From a virus, in the IMG/VR virus record IMGVR_UViG_3300020179_000028, positions 1 through 64,000 of that record: a DNA stretch of 64,000 nucleotides; one strand, 5' to 3'. Under the pieces are notes generated by a model. It searched no databases and was not told where the DNA came from. It saw only the letters and a list, made by a program, of their open reading frames with translations. Positions 26,030 to 36,326 of the stretch are shown here, one piece after another. The position numbers and the translations under genes are program-made. Every line of letters starts with the position of its first letter. Within the stretch, counting starts at the first letter, position 1.

Positions 26030-26703
26030 TATACTTCTTCCAATGTAACATCTATATTCCACAAATCAAAATTAGTTCCGCCTCTTTTAACTACAGAATA
26101 ACTAAAGTCTGTAAAATACATTTGTATTAATTGACTGTATTGAGGCAAGTGTGCATATGAATTATTATCAATGAGTCCATTGTCATTTTTAAAGTTTTTA
26201 TAATTATCATATGATAAATAAACCCAAAAGGGGCCCTGATGACTTTCGTACCAGTCTAAAATTTCTACTCCACCAGCGCCTCCGTCAGTTGTAAATTCTA
26301 AATTATTATCATTAATATGTGGAGATTTTCCAGTTGTGAGATTAAATTCTGGTGTTTGAAAATAAGATCTAGAAGGAAGCATTTCCCATGATGTGGTTAT
26401 TTGTAGTTTATCCGCTATATGATAAGACCTCATTCTACCATTTATCATCCTTTCACGTTTTTCAATTCTGGTAGGTTTAAAATTAATTTCTCCTCTATTG
26501 TCATCAGATAAAATTAAAAATTGGTCATACAAGTCTGTATTTGTTTCACTACCCACATCTTGTCCAATTTCCAAACCATTAGGGACATATATTTTATTTC
26601 CTCCAGGACTTGACTCTACAAGAGTTCCAGAATTTTCAGACCACAACATTCCTTGAGGCCTTTGATATCTTCTTCTACCAGTTATATAACTTGCTGTAGC
26701 CAT
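26029..26703 (-). CDS. Distal tail protein-like minor tail protein (224 aa)
   Basis: It lies directly after the tape measure gene, the usual place of the distal tail (Dit) protein that starts the tail tip. The sequence is mainly beta (LQITTSWEMLPSRSYF; GPFWVYLSYDNYKNF; MYFTDFSYSVVKRGG), and the last segment is typical of Dit-like proteins. It is coupled by TAATG on both sides. Assignment is by position and fold impression only. Confidence 0.65.
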   Translation of the reverse strand: MATASYITGRRRYQRPQGMLWSENSGTLVESSPGGNKIYVPNGLEIGQDVGSETNTDLYDQFLILSDDNRGEINFKPTRIEKRERMINGRMRSYHIADKLQITTSWEMLPSRSYFQTPEFNLTTGKSPHINDNNLEFTTDGGAGGVEILDWYESHQGPFWVYLSYDNYKNFKNDNGLIDNNSYAHLPQYSQLIQMYFTDFSYSVVKRGGTNFDLWNIDVTLEEV

Positions 26704-29700
26704 TATCCTGCAACACTCCTAAGTCTCTTAGAATCTACCTGACGAATTTGAGTCATTACTGCTCTTGCAATTTCATCAGGATTTGCATCAGATCTTACAT
26801 TAACTGCAACACTATAATTATACACTGAAGAATCAGAAACATCTCCATTATTCATGGCTCTCATTTTATCAACACCATAATTTTGAACAGCATATCTACT
26901 CATAACAAATTCACCTGGTGTTAGCATTGAAGGAATTACATCAGTTCCTATTACTGACCCACCCACCGCATATCTCTTTATTAGTCCTCCAGATGCTTTT
27001 CCACTGGGCCAATTAGCAAACTGACTTGCAGCAATGGCATTGCCACCAAACTTCTTGATGTCTGCTGCAGCCTTTGCTTTTGCTGCTGCGTCTGCCTTCT
27101 TTTTAGCGTTGGCTGCTTTTACTTCTGCAGTAAATGCTGCTGCCGAAGCAGCCTTTTGTGCTGGGGTATTTGTTAATTCATCTAAATGGGCATAGGCGCC
27201 TCCACCCATTTTTTTAATATTTGCATTAATAATTTCTTTTGAAAATGCATTTGCTCGATCTTTCATATTGAATAAATCTTGTACATGTAATCCAGCAGTT
27301 TGTCCAGCATTCTTAGTAATGTTTGCTACTGTGACGGCGTTGGCGATTCTTGCTAGGTCTTGTCTGTGTAAATCAGCAACAGATCCACCACTATTAACAT
27401 CTTTAACTATTGTGACGTCATCTTTTGTTCCATTAGACTTTGTTGCATTTCCATCACCTGTTTTTGGTTTTGTATTTGAGTCTGGAATTACGGGATCTGG
27501 AATTACGGGATCTGGAACTACTTCTGGATCTGGAATTACGGGATCTGGAACTACTTCTGGATCTGGACCTGGACCTGGGCCTGGACCTGGACCTGGGCCT
27601 GAACCTCCTCCTTCATAAACAGTAATAATCTTATGAGTAGTTGTAATAATTTTTCCATCTAAAGAATTCCAATACTTAATAATATCTTCAACTACATCAA
27701 GGGCAGCCTGTATTGCCTGCATATATTCTGCACTAGAGGTTCTTGCAAGGTCAATTCTATTCTTAATTGCTTCCCATTCAAGTTTTGATTTTCCTAAAAC
27801 TGTTAAAGACTGTATTAGTTCTCTCTTGTTTGCTTCGGCAATACGAACACGTTCTTGTGCTGGCTCTAATTCTTTTTCTTCGATTTCGAATATTTCATTA
27901 CGTAATTTTTTAATTTGATCTTCAATTTGAGCACGAGTATATCCTTTATCATTTCTAACCTGTGCTAATTCATTTTCTTTTGCAGCCTCTAATAGTTTTT
28001 GTTGATCATTTAATGCCTGCTCTGCCTGATCTGCTCTTAAATCTTGCGCTGCCTTTGCTGCAGCAGAAATATCTCCTTGAGAAAGAGCATCAGCAATTGT
28101 TAATTGACCCTTTTGTTGCTTAGATATTCTTTCATTTATTTCACGAATTTCATCTAATGCCTTAAATTTGGCATCATATTTATCATTAATTTTTTGTTCT
28201 TGTTCTTCAATTCCTTTTAGACTTGCCTCCCAATCATCTATTTTATAATTTAATCCAGCAATTTTATCTTGTGCTTTTTCTATAATATCCTGATCTTTTA
28301 ATGTTGCAAATTGGAAATCTAGTTCTATTTTAGTTTCCATTACAGAGAATTTTTCCATTGCTTTGTCAAAGCCTTTTTGGAAAATAGATTCTTTAAACTC
28401 TATTGAATTAAGAACTTGATTTAATCTTGTTTTAAATTCTGCAAAAAGTTTTGGATCATTAACAACAGAGTCCCATCTTGACATTGCATCTCTTAATGTA
28501 TCATCACTTAATATAGCATCTGCCTCAAGCCAACTCCAGTTTTGACTTTTTGCAGCCTTTGCTAAATTACTTCTTGCAGCATCTTCTTTTCTTTTGCTTT
28601 CAATATCTTGCTGAAGTGCTGTTGTTTGTTCAGCATTTTTAGATAATTTTTTAACCTGTTTTAATAATTTAATAAGTTTTTTTGCTGCCTCAGTATTACC
28701 GTCTGAAGCAATCATTGCAGCAAATGCTTTATCTGAAATTAGTTCTTGAGTGTCTGCATAACTTAAACCAGCATCTCTTAATATTTTATATGCATCTGCT
28801 TGATCTTGAAGTACTTGTTTTTGCTGCTTCATTTGAGACGAATAATCTCCAGCAACTATTCCATTTAATACCTCTTGAATTGTTTTAGCATCACGCTTTA
28901 ATCCAATGATGTTGCGTTTATTGTCAAATTTGAATAATGAATTTTTTCTATTTTCATATTCTTTTGGATCCATACCAACAATAAACTCTATGAGGTTACT
29001 CTTACCACCATACTTGGCAATATCCTGCTCAATACCGCTAAACATTTCTAGTCTCTTCTTACCGCCAAACAATTGATCTAATGTTTTCATAGAAGCAGTC
29101 CAGCCTTCTGTTACTTTAATTTGATTTTTACGGACATCTCTTAATTTTTTAACCAATTCATCCAAGGGAGATGTTTGCTTTTTGCCACCACCACCACTAC
29201 CTTTTGGAACTACGGATGTCGTATTATCTGTTGCTGTAACAGTTACACGCTGTGCATTCCACTGTGCATATTCTTGAAGTTGGGTTCCTGGTGGTGAGTT
29301 TGCCCATTGAGAACCTTCTGCTTTAAGCCAAGATTGAAGTGCTGGATCATCTGGAGATACAGTTGTTATAGTTTGAATCAATGTTTGTAAATATACTTTT
29401 TTTAATTCGTCAGTTTTGATACTATTAAAATAATCTAAATCATCATTTAGTATTTTTAACTGATCTGCATTTAAAACTTTACTTGCAACTACAAAATCTA
29501 TCTTACCTTTAAGTGCCTCAATTTGTTCTGTTTGTTGCATTAATCTTTCTGCGACTTTTGGATTCTTTAATAAAAAGTCAGTAATAATTGTTGTGTTTAA
29601 AACATTTCCAGTTTTAGCAACCATAGCGTAAAAACTTCTGAGTCTTTCTGCTTCTTCTGGATTTCCAGAACTTTCTATTTTTGCAATAAATCTAGTCTGA

Positions 29701-32700
29701 ACATCTTTTACTGGGTTGCCATCTTTATCAACAAACAATGACGCAGTAGACATAATTTGATTTCCAAATGCTCCACCAAATTTAGTTATAATGTTTAAGA
29801 CTTTTGTCATAGCCTCTTTGTTATCTCCGAAAGATTCTAAAAGATTTATCATTTGCATAGGATCTATTTCTCCAGATGCTAATTCCATTTTTAATAAATA
29901 TCTTTGCTCTGCAGTTATATTTTGGTTGTCATTAAGATCTTGTTTGGCTAATTTAGCAACATCTTCCATTACGGTACCTTTATATTTACCTGTTATGGCT
30001 TTATCTACTCCTCTATCAAGTGCATCTCTTGTTGCTCCCTCAGCACTAGAATATGATGCTGCAATATCTTGTAATAATTTTCCATTTTGTAAAAGTAAGT
30101 CTGCCCTATCTTTAATATGCTTATTTGTTAGTTCATCAACTTTTGCAGTATTTCCTGCTGCCCTAGCCTCTGCAATTCTTTTTTCATATGAAATGTCTAA
30201 AGAATCCATCATTTCTTGCTGCTGTTCCAATGCCATCTTTTGCATAGCAATTGATGCACCTGACGCTGCACCTATTCTTTCAGCACGATCTTTTCTTGAA
30301 AATAGATTTCCTGCTACTGCTCCAGTTATTGCGCCTACGCTAGCACCTATTGCTGTTCCTATTACTGGAACAACAGAACCTATAACTGCACCAGTTGCTG
30401 CGCCAGCAAGAGCACCTCCACCAGTTCCCATAGCACCGACCTTCATCATATCTTTGCCAGTCCAACCTCCAGCAGCCTTTGCTTTATCTCCAAATGACTG
30501 AACATTTTTTCTTGTTTCTTCCATTAATTTAACACGAATTTCAAGTGGATCTGTTAATAGATTTTCTCCATTAACACCAATTAACTCTATGAGTTTTGCA
30601 TTAACCTGAATTCCAAAACCGTAATCTCCAAGTTCTTTTCCAATATTTGCTGCTACGCTTCTTGCTTGTGCTGCACTCATAGCACCAGACGATACTGCTG
30701 TTGCAAGTTGATTTACCATTGTGTTTTGTGCACCTGCACGACCCATTCCTTCAATATTTTGTCCAGTTGCTTTTACTAAATCTTTTCCTTCTTTACTTGC
30801 AACATAAGATTCTCCAAACGTTGTTTTACCTGTTTGAATAGCAAATGGATTTACTGCATCCTTTCTGCGCCTATCCATTACTTCGCCAGCAGTTACTCCT
30901 CCAGCAAATTTTGCCAAACCTCTAATTGCATCTTGTCCAGATCCTGTAGCCTGTGCCAATTTCATAGCAGAATCTTGTGCCTTATCAAAAGCCATTCTAA
31001 GTCTTACGGCTGCTGCAATTACCAATCCTATACCAACAGCCAACAAACCTAACTTACTTTGTAATAATGGTAGAACCAAGGTCAATGCCATTAATGGCAA
31101 CATAATTTTTTGTGCCATATCTCCTATAGCACCTGGCATCATTGCTGCACCCATTGTTATTGCGGAAGCAGCCATCATTGCTCCCCCTGCACCCATACCA
31201 GTCTTTGGATTGTTCGGATCTGCTGGAGGTCTTCTAAATCCTCCAAAGAATCTTCCGCGACCCTTTCCTCCAGGGCCACCTCCTGATGCACCACCTGTTC
31301 CTCCTGCACCAGCAGCGACCATTCCAGTAACTTGTGACTGCCTTATCATTCTCTTGTCTGCTAAAGCGCTTAATCTTGCTTGTTTTTCTAATTGTCTTCT
31401 TAGTGCCTTTTGTGCTGGATCAATTGGACCAGCCCCATATAGCGCTGCCCTTGATGCTGCTGCCATCTGTGCCTGAGACATTGCTCCACTAGTTACGGCG
31501 GTTCCTAATTGTTGACCAGCAACTCTTGCATCATCCACATATTCTTTCATTCCAACAACTGCACCGACAGCAATATCAGCACCTATTTTTTTAGTAACTC
31601 TGGATGGAGAAGCAATTTTTGCTCTTTCCATCATTCCCTCTACCATGCTTTTTTCTGCAAAATCTACAAGGCTAAATCCTGTCTTCTTATAAAATGTAAA
31701 TCTATCTCCACCACGACGCATCTTCATTCCATTTACGTCTATAGCACCTTTGCTTCCTCCACCTGGAACCGATGGCAATCCTGCCATTCTTTGTGCTGCT
31801 TGAGAAATATTAACTCTTGCCTCTCCAGCAGTTACTGCTAATTGATCAAAGGCTCTAACTAATCTATTTTGTGCTCCCATTTGTCTACGGGCATATTCAT
31901 ATGCTTCTTTTACATGTTTATCGGTTACTCTAGTATTTGCGTCAAGACTTGTTAAATAATCTTTCATATGAGTATCTAAAATAGATAAATCTGCAGCAAC
32001 ATCTTGCATTTTCATGCCACCATTTTTTAATGCAATCTTCCATCTAGACAAACCTCTTTGATCCCAGTCTTGCATAAATTCACCCTTACCAACACCACGT
32101 CCTCCTGGCTTCATAAGGTTATTCATTGATACTTGTTGTCCGTTTACATTAGACATACCTGTTGTTATTCCAAGTTTTCCATAAAGATGAATTTTAAGTG
32201 TATTTGCAAATTTCATAGCAACTGCTTCTATGGCTTGCATGGCTCTTGCGCTAATTATTCCAGCAGGAAGGGCTTTTAATCTATTAACTAAGTCTAATGC
32301 ACCAACTGTTCTAGGAGTTCCAATGTGAGAAAAGTCTCCAGCACCCCTTGTTCCTCCAGCAAATCGAGACATAATTCCACCAGCAATCATATGTGCAATT
32401 GCTGGCTTGTTTGCTGGATCTTGTGCTGATTTAGCAGGGATTACTGCTTCACCTGGAGTAAGCATTGCAGGAACTGTGTCAGTACCAGTTGAAAAATAAA
32501 ATGGCTTTACTTTTTTAGTTCCTTTAGCAAAACCTTTTCTTCCTTTGCCAATTACAGGGCCACCGAAGCCTCTTTGTGCTAATATTGCTCTCTGATATGC
32601 TTGTGTTAATGCATTAAGCGCTGCAATCTCAGATGTAAATGTTTGTTGTAATTTTACATGTACCTGTTGTAATGATGCTGCCACTGCAGTCGCCTGTGCT

Positions 32701-34511
32701 TGTTCAGCAGTTAAATATTGTGTTTGATTTCCTAATGTAGTTGAAGACTGTCCAGCCCTATTAAACACAGACTTCATATTTACAAATAATTTAATAATAT
32801 TAGCCAAACCATTTGCTAACAAACCAAAGGTCATGAGAAATACTGGACCTATTCCACCTAAAAGAGTAGTTAAAATAACAATAAACTTTTTTGCACCATC
32901 TCCCAAATTATTAAATTTATCTAATATCTTACTAACAAATTCTACAATTGGAGTTATTGCTTTTAAAAATTGTTCTCCAACTGGTGCAAGAGTTACCTTT
33001 AAATCTTCTACTGTTTTCTTAAATCTATAAGTTGTAGATTCTTCAACTCTTGACAATTCTCGTTCAGACAATATAGCAAGTTCTTCTGTTGTTGCTTTTG
33101 TTAATGTTAAAACACGGCTTGCCTGATTTCCTTCAGCAATTACATTTTGGAATAAAGTAGATAGACGAGAAAATTGAAACTTTCCAAATAGTTGCTCTAT
33201 TGCACGTGCACGATTAAGAGGGTCTAAGGTATTTAATGCATTTGCAAAGTCAACCACAACACCTTTAACATTTCCTTTATTTGCTTCAACTATTCCATTT
33301 ATATTTATTCCCATTGCTCCAAGCATTTTGCTTGCTTTTTCTGTAGGATTAATTAATGATGCTAAACCTGACTTTAGTGCGTTTGCACCCTCTGAGGCAT
33401 TAATCCCACCTTCTTTCATAGCAGTTAAAAAGAATGCCAAATCTTCAACATCTCCGCCTAATTGCTGCACTACTGGACCAGCCTTTGGAATTGCTATAGT
33501 TAAGTCTTCAATAGATACAACAGTTTGGTTTTCTACTGCGTTTAAAAAGTTAATTTTTTTAGCAAGATCTTCAGACGCTAACCCGAAAGCATTTGTTAAT
33601 GATATTGTGGTCTCTAATGCCTGTTCTTGTTCTACTCCACCAAGTACTGCAAGTCTTGTTGCTTCATTTACTTGAGCAATAAGGTCTGCCCCCATCTTAC
33701 CGCTTGCTGCTGCTGTTGCTGCCATCTCCATAGTTTTTTCAACGGCAACACCGTATTTTGTAAATTCTTTAGCAAGTAATTGAACTTCTTTAAGCATCCT
33801 ATCTGTTTCTTCACCAGTAGTAAACATTTCACCATAAACACGCTTAAACCTAATTGCTTGTTCTTCTAATTTCATAAATGTTTTTGCTGCTACAGTTCCA
33901 AGATAGGCTAGTGGTATTGTAAAACCAACCATCAACTGACGACCAGACCACTGAGTATTCTTACCAAAGTTAAGCATATTTGTAGCGCCCTGCCTTAATA
34001 GTTGATTAAGAAGCGCTTGTCTTTGTGCAGCAATTGCGGTTTGTGTTCCAAGATTTTTCATGTCCAAAGATAGTGGTCTAACAGCAATAGACTTCATTGC
34101 ACCGTTTGCATCACGGCCCATCTTTATATATTGTGTTTGTAGATCTTTTACTCGTTCTCTTGCTACTTTGTTGATAGTGTCAAATTCTGATCTAAAAAAT
34201 CTTCCAAATGTTTTTGTTGAACCCATTCCATAGCGGTAATACTCCCGCATAGATAATTTATTTCTCTCTAATGCATTTGTAAAAGATTCTGTAGTTGTTC
34301 TAACTGTCCGCATAGATGCAGACCATTTGCCTGTAGCATTAAGAGAATTAATTAAATTTTGTTGCATGTTGGCGGAGACGGCTGCTGCTGCAGCACCACT
34401 CTTCGCCATTGATGTATGGAAGGCTGATATTTGTTTTTGTAACGCTTTTATGCTGGCTAATGCTTGAGACGTATCTATATTTACATGAATATTAGATTGA
34501 ACATCAGCCAT
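26703..34511 (-). CDS. Tail tape measure protein
   Basis: At 2602 residues it is the largest gene in the window and sets tail length; at about 0.15 nm per residue the tail would be near 0.4 micrometre. The TP901-type core is at about 230-420 (GEETDRMLKEVQLLAKEFTKYG; AATAAASGKMGADLI). Hydrophobic stretches follow at about 540-580 and 1110-1180. Long coiled coils fill 1900-2280. A Pro-rich PDPVIPDPEVV and GPGPGP linker lies near 2310-2350. The motif GTD-V-P-MLTPGE-V occurs twice, near 660 and 2545. No lysozyme or peptidase domain was recognised. Confidence 0.93.
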   Translation of the reverse strand: MADVQSNIHVNIDTSQALASIKALQKQISAFHTSMAKSGAAAAAVSANMQQNLINSLNATGKWSASMRTVRTTTESFTNALERNKLSMREYYRYGMGSTKTFGRFFRSEFDTINKVARERVKDLQTQYIKMGRDANGAMKSIAVRPLSLDMKNLGTQTAIAAQRQALLNQLLRQGATNMLNFGKNTQWSGRQLMVGFTIPLAYLGTVAAKTFMKLEEQAIRFKRVYGEMFTTGEETDRMLKEVQLLAKEFTKYGVAVEKTMEMAATAAASGKMGADLIAQVNEATRLAVLGGVEQEQALETTISLTNAFGLASEDLAKKINFLNAVENQTVVSIEDLTIAIPKAGPVVQQLGGDVEDLAFFLTAMKEGGINASEGANALKSGLASLINPTEKASKMLGAMGININGIVEANKGNVKGVVVDFANALNTLDPLNRARAIEQLFGKFQFSRLSTLFQNVIAEGNQASRVLTLTKATTEELAILSERELSRVEESTTYRFKKTVEDLKVTLAPVGEQFLKAITPIVEFVSKILDKFNNLGDGAKKFIVILTTLLGGIGPVFLMTFGLLANGLANIIKLFVNMKSVFNRAGQSSTTLGNQTQYLTAEQAQATAVAASLQQVHVKLQQTFTSEIAALNALTQAYQRAILAQRGFGGPVIGKGRKGFAKGTKKVKPFYFSTGTDTVPAMLTPGEAVIPAKSAQDPANKPAIAHMIAGGIMSRFAGGTRGAGDFSHIGTPRTVGALDLVNRLKALPAGIISARAMQAIEAVAMKFANTLKIHLYGKLGITTGMSNVNGQQVSMNNLMKPGGRGVGKGEFMQDWDQRGLSRWKIALKNGGMKMQDVAADLSILDTHMKDYLTSLDANTRVTDKHVKEAYEYARRQMGAQNRLVRAFDQLAVTAGEARVNISQAAQRMAGLPSVPGGGSKGAIDVNGMKMRRGGDRFTFYKKTGFSLVDFAEKSMVEGMMERAKIASPSRVTKKIGADIAVGAVVGMKEYVDDARVAGQQLGTAVTSGAMSQAQMAAASRAALYGAGPIDPAQKALRRQLEKQARLSALADKRMIRQSQVTGMVAAGAGGTGGASGGGPGGKGRGRFFGGFRRPPADPNNPKTGMGAGGAMMAASAITMGAAMMPGAIGDMAQKIMLPLMALTLVLPLLQSKLGLLAVGIGLVIAAAVRLRMAFDKAQDSAMKLAQATGSGQDAIRGLAKFAGGVTAGEVMDRRRKDAVNPFAIQTGKTTFGESYVASKEGKDLVKATGQNIEGMGRAGAQNTMVNQLATAVSSGAMSAAQARSVAANIGKELGDYGFGIQVNAKLIELIGVNGENLLTDPLEIRVKLMEETRKNVQSFGDKAKAAGGWTGKDMMKVGAMGTGGGALAGAATGAVIGSVVPVIGTAIGASVGAITGAVAGNLFSRKDRAERIGAASGASIAMQKMALEQQQEMMDSLDISYEKRIAEARAAGNTAKVDELTNKHIKDRADLLLQNGKLLQDIAASYSSAEGATRDALDRGVDKAITGKYKGTVMEDVAKLAKQDLNDNQNITAEQRYLLKMELASGEIDPMQMINLLESFGDNKEAMTKVLNIITKFGGAFGNQIMSTASLFVDKDGNPVKDVQTRFIAKIESSGNPEEAERLRSFYAMVAKTGNVLNTTIITDFLLKNPKVAERLMQQTEQIEALKGKIDFVVASKVLNADQLKILNDDLDYFNSIKTDELKKVYLQTLIQTITTVSPDDPALQSWLKAEGSQWANSPPGTQLQEYAQWNAQRVTVTATDNTTSVVPKGSGGGGKKQTSPLDELVKKLRDVRKNQIKVTEGWTASMKTLDQLFGGKKRLEMFSGIEQDIAKYGGKSNLIEFIVGMDPKEYENRKNSLFKFDNKRNIIGLKRDAKTIQEVLNGIVAGDYSSQMKQQKQVLQDQADAYKILRDAGLSYADTQELISDKAFAAMIASDGNTEAAKKLIKLLKQVKKLSKNAEQTTALQQDIESKRKEDAARSNLAKAAKSQNWSWLEADAILSDDTLRDAMSRWDSVVNDPKLFAEFKTRLNQVLNSIEFKESIFQKGFDKAMEKFSVMETKIELDFQFATLKDQDIIEKAQDKIAGLNYKIDDWEASLKGIEEQEQKINDKYDAKFKALDEIREINERISKQQKGQLTIADALSQGDISAAAKAAQDLRADQAEQALNDQQKLLEAAKENELAQVRNDKGYTRAQIEDQIKKLRNEIFEIEEKELEPAQERVRIAEANKRELIQSLTVLGKSKLEWEAIKNRIDLARTSSAEYMQAIQAALDVVEDIIKYWNSLDGKIITTTHKIITVYEGGGSGPGPGPGPGPGPDPEVVPDPVIPDPEVVPDPVIPDPVIPDSNTKPKTGDGNATKSNGTKDDVTIVKDVNSGGSVADLHRQDLARIANAVTVANITKNAGQTAGLHVQDLFNMKDRANAFSKEIINANIKKMGGGAYAHLDELTNTPAQKAASAAAFTAEVKAANAKKKADAAAKAKAAADIKKFGGNAIAASQFANWPSGKASGGLIKRYAVGGSVIGTDVIPSMLTPGEFVMSRYAVQNYGVDKMRAMNNGDVSDSSVYNYSVAVNVRSDANPDEIARAVMTQIRQVDSKRLRSVAG
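27480..27600 (-). repeat. Pro-rich and Gly-Pro tandem repeat inside the tape measure gene
   Basis: A 15-base unit (GGATCTGGAATTACG on the plus strand) recurs in exact and variant copies, then a 6-base GGACCT-type repeat. In protein this gives PDP(V/E)(I/V) units and a GPGP run, probably a flexible linker between the coiled coil and the C-terminal domain. Such tracts can vary in copy number by slippage. Confidence 0.75.
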
Positions 34512-34537
34512 TCCATAACACCTCTATATTATTAAGT

Positions 34538-34864
34538 TTATACGTTTGCAAGACCGCTTATTAGCGAAGCATCTGTTAATTTGATTCCAGAAGCCTCTTC
34601 TACGATCTTGTAAACGGTTGGAAGATCAAAGTTCTCCTCAAGAGCAGTTAAATCTTCCGCCAACTCTGGCTTATATTGCTGCATAGCAATTGCTACACAT
34701 TCCATAAGCAGAGTCATTGACTTTTCATTATCATCAGCCACTGCTGCGATACCCTCAAACTTCTTCATAAATGGACGAAGCAGAGAGATCTTAAGTGGTC
34801 TTACTTTGATTTTTGTGCCGTCAATTAGTACGATTTCTTTTTGTTCGTGCACGGTTGTAGCCAT
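34538..34864 (-). CDS. Tail assembly chaperone, short form (108 aa)
   Basis: This small acidic protein lies just before the tape measure gene, the normal place of tail assembly chaperones. Its N-terminal 95 residues are clearly homologous to the first 95 of the next gene upstream (34916-35599): shared LIDGT, PLKI, R-FMK-FE, MQQY-P and the YKI...GIK ending. It lacks the extra C-terminal domain. It has its own AAGGAGG site and a TATAAT box upstream. Confidence 0.78.
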   Translation of the reverse strand: MATTVHEQKEIVLIDGTKIKVRPLKISLLRPFMKKFEGIAAVADDNEKSMTLLMECVAIAMQQYKPELAEDLTALEENFDLPTVYKIVEEASGIKLTDASLISGLANV

Positions 34865-34915
34865 TAATTCCTCCTTATAAGGTTGAATTAATTATACCAT
34901 AAGGCCATTTTATTT

Positions 34916-35599
34916 TTAATCAGAAATTTCTTCATAATCTAGTCCCATGCCTATTCCAAAACCAGCCTTTTGAGCATTAATCCCTTGTAATGAAACAATA
35001 TCGTTTGAGTTTGTGGCTTTACCACGACTAAAGACTCTAGCCTTCATATCTTCCCAGGCATTTGATTTCTTAGTGTTTTTATCTAAATCTACCCCCTGAA
35101 TTGCTGCATAAAACTTTTTATCTGCATAATCTATTTCTCGTTTAATATTTAAGGTGGCAGTTAATTCTGGCATTGACATTGAGGTTTCTAATTCCTCGTA
35201 GTCCTTCCATATTCCAAGAAGAAATACTTCTGATTCTAGTTTAACTATGTCTAATTTTTCCCATGAAGATCCGCTATCCACTGCCTGATCTTTTACTTTT
35301 TCTTTTGAGTCTTTGTCTATTTTAATACCAGCAGCAATATCTAATATCTTGTATATTGTTGCTAAATCTATGCTGTCTTCTAACTGTTCAATTGTTTTTA
35401 TGGCTGGATGATATTGCTGCATTGTAATTAAAGCACACTTTGCCAATTCTCCTATTGCCTGATCGTCACCTTTAGCGTTTCCAACATTTTCAAACTGTTT
35501 CATAAATTGACGAAGATATTTTATTTTTAATGGAGTTATGTATATTGATGTGCCATCAATTAAATTAATATAATCGCTGTCATATATTTCTGTAGCCAT
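34916..35599 (-). CDS. Tail assembly chaperone, long fused form (227 aa)
   Basis: A paralogue of the 108-residue chaperone with an added C-terminal domain of about 115 residues (from KLDIVKLESEVFLLGIWKDYEEL). Its size and two-part layout resemble a lambda G-T fusion product, but here the whole protein is in one frame, so no -1 slip is needed. There is no Shine-Dalgarno site: a TATAAT box ends 6 bases before the ATG, directly after a terminator, implying a leaderless transcript. Confidence 0.76.
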   Translation of the reverse strand: MATEIYDSDYINLIDGTSIYITPLKIKYLRQFMKQFENVGNAKGDDQAIGELAKCALITMQQYHPAIKTIEQLEDSIDLATIYKILDIAAGIKIDKDSKEKVKDQAVDSGSSWEKLDIVKLESEVFLLGIWKDYEELETSMSMPELTATLNIKREIDYADKKFYAAIQGVDLDKNTKKSNAWEDMKARVFSRGKATNSNDIVSLQGINAQKAGFGIGMGLDYEEISD

Positions 35600-35605
35600 C
35601 TATTT

Positions 35606-35611
35606 ATTATA
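35606..35611 (-). promoter_or_regulatory. -10 box for leaderless chaperone transcript
   Basis: TATAAT on the minus strand is 6 bases before the ATG at 35599, and no ribosome site is present. It follows the terminator at 35617-35654, so the region would stop the major tail transcript and restart at lower level. The -35 region is inside the hairpin and does not match consensus well. Confidence 0.5.
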
Positions 35612-35616
35612 CCAAA

Positions 35617-35654
35617 CAGAAAAGCCCAGACTTTCAAGGGTCGTGGGCTTTCTG
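35617..35654 (-). terminator. Rho-independent terminator after major tail protein
   Basis: On the minus strand the arms CAGAAAGCCCA and TGGGCTTTTCTG pair, extended by a GAC/GTC pair around an 8-base loop, with a short T-rich stretch after it. It lies 15 bases beyond the major tail gene stop. The stem is long and GC-rich for this genome, so it should separate the high-level tail tube transcript from the genes below. Confidence 0.75.
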
Positions 35655-35669
35655 TATTATTAAGTTGTA

Positions 35670-36293
35670 TTATGGTGTTACAGTGCGATCAATGATCTTA
35701 CCGTATGAGCCTGATGCGTCATCTGGAAGAAGACGGAATGAAACTTCAAACATTGTAGCCTCATCACGTTTTGCTGACACTGTTACATTTTCAATTGAAA
35801 GTGCACGGTATGCAACATAAATTCTTTCCTTGTTGGAAGATGCATCACAATCACCAGTTCCTGGACCGACAGCAACTAAACCACGCTCTACTGGGCATTC
35901 GCCAAGATTACCTGATTTGATGTTTAATGTCTGCCCGCTGGAAGTATCCTTGTCACCTGTAAGATCCGATGCGGATTCTGCAACTGCAACAAGAAGGTTT
36001 TCCAATGTGGATTCAGCAAAAGTAGTGTTTAGGTTTACTTGCATGCCTTGTTTAAACAACTTAGCAACGTCAAGAACCTGATCAACTTGAACCTCACCGA
36101 AATCTGGCTGGAATTGTAATTCCAAACCATTCATAGTATATCCGATTGAACGGAAATCGTTATCGGCGTCCATTGTTGCGGAATACTTTGTTCCAGAGAC
36201 GGGAGATGGGTTTCCACCTACTGCCAAAGGTTCCTCGGCAATCCATAACTGGGCTGCACCAACGATAATGTTATTACTATTACCTAGAGCCAT
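35670..36293 (-). CDS. Major tail tube protein
   Basis: A 207-residue beta-rich protein (GAAQLWIAEEPL near the start; FRSIGYTMNGLELQFQPDFGEVQVDQ; ENVTVSAKRDEATMFEVSFRLL at the end), matching the layout of siphovirus tail tube subunits. It comes before the chaperones and tape measure, as expected. It has a GAGGTG ribosome site and a strong terminator after it, both in keeping with very high expression. Confidence 0.85.
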   Translation of the reverse strand: MALGNSNNIIVGAAQLWIAEEPLAVGGNPSPVSGTKYSATMDADNDFRSIGYTMNGLELQFQPDFGEVQVDQVLDVAKLFKQGMQVNLNTTFAESTLENLLVAVAESASDLTGDKDTSSGQTLNIKSGNLGECPVERGLVAVGPGTGDCDASSNKERIYVAYRALSIENVTVSAKRDEATMFEVSFRLLPDDASGSYGKIIDRTVTP

Positions 36294-36326
36294 TATTTAT
36301 TTCACCTCTTTATTTTTCTAGAAATT

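Noticed and set aside
29791-30501. 236-residue open frame on the plus strand
   Set aside because: It lies fully inside the tape measure gene on the other strand, has no ribosome site, and its Ala/Ser/Pro-rich sequence is what an Ala/Gly-rich gene gives when read backwards.
34538-35599. Programmed -1 frameshift between the chaperone genes
   Set aside because: The long gene is already one continuous frame, the two genes are 51 bases apart, and the short one is a paralogue of its first part, so no frameshift is needed. I saw no clear slippery heptamer.
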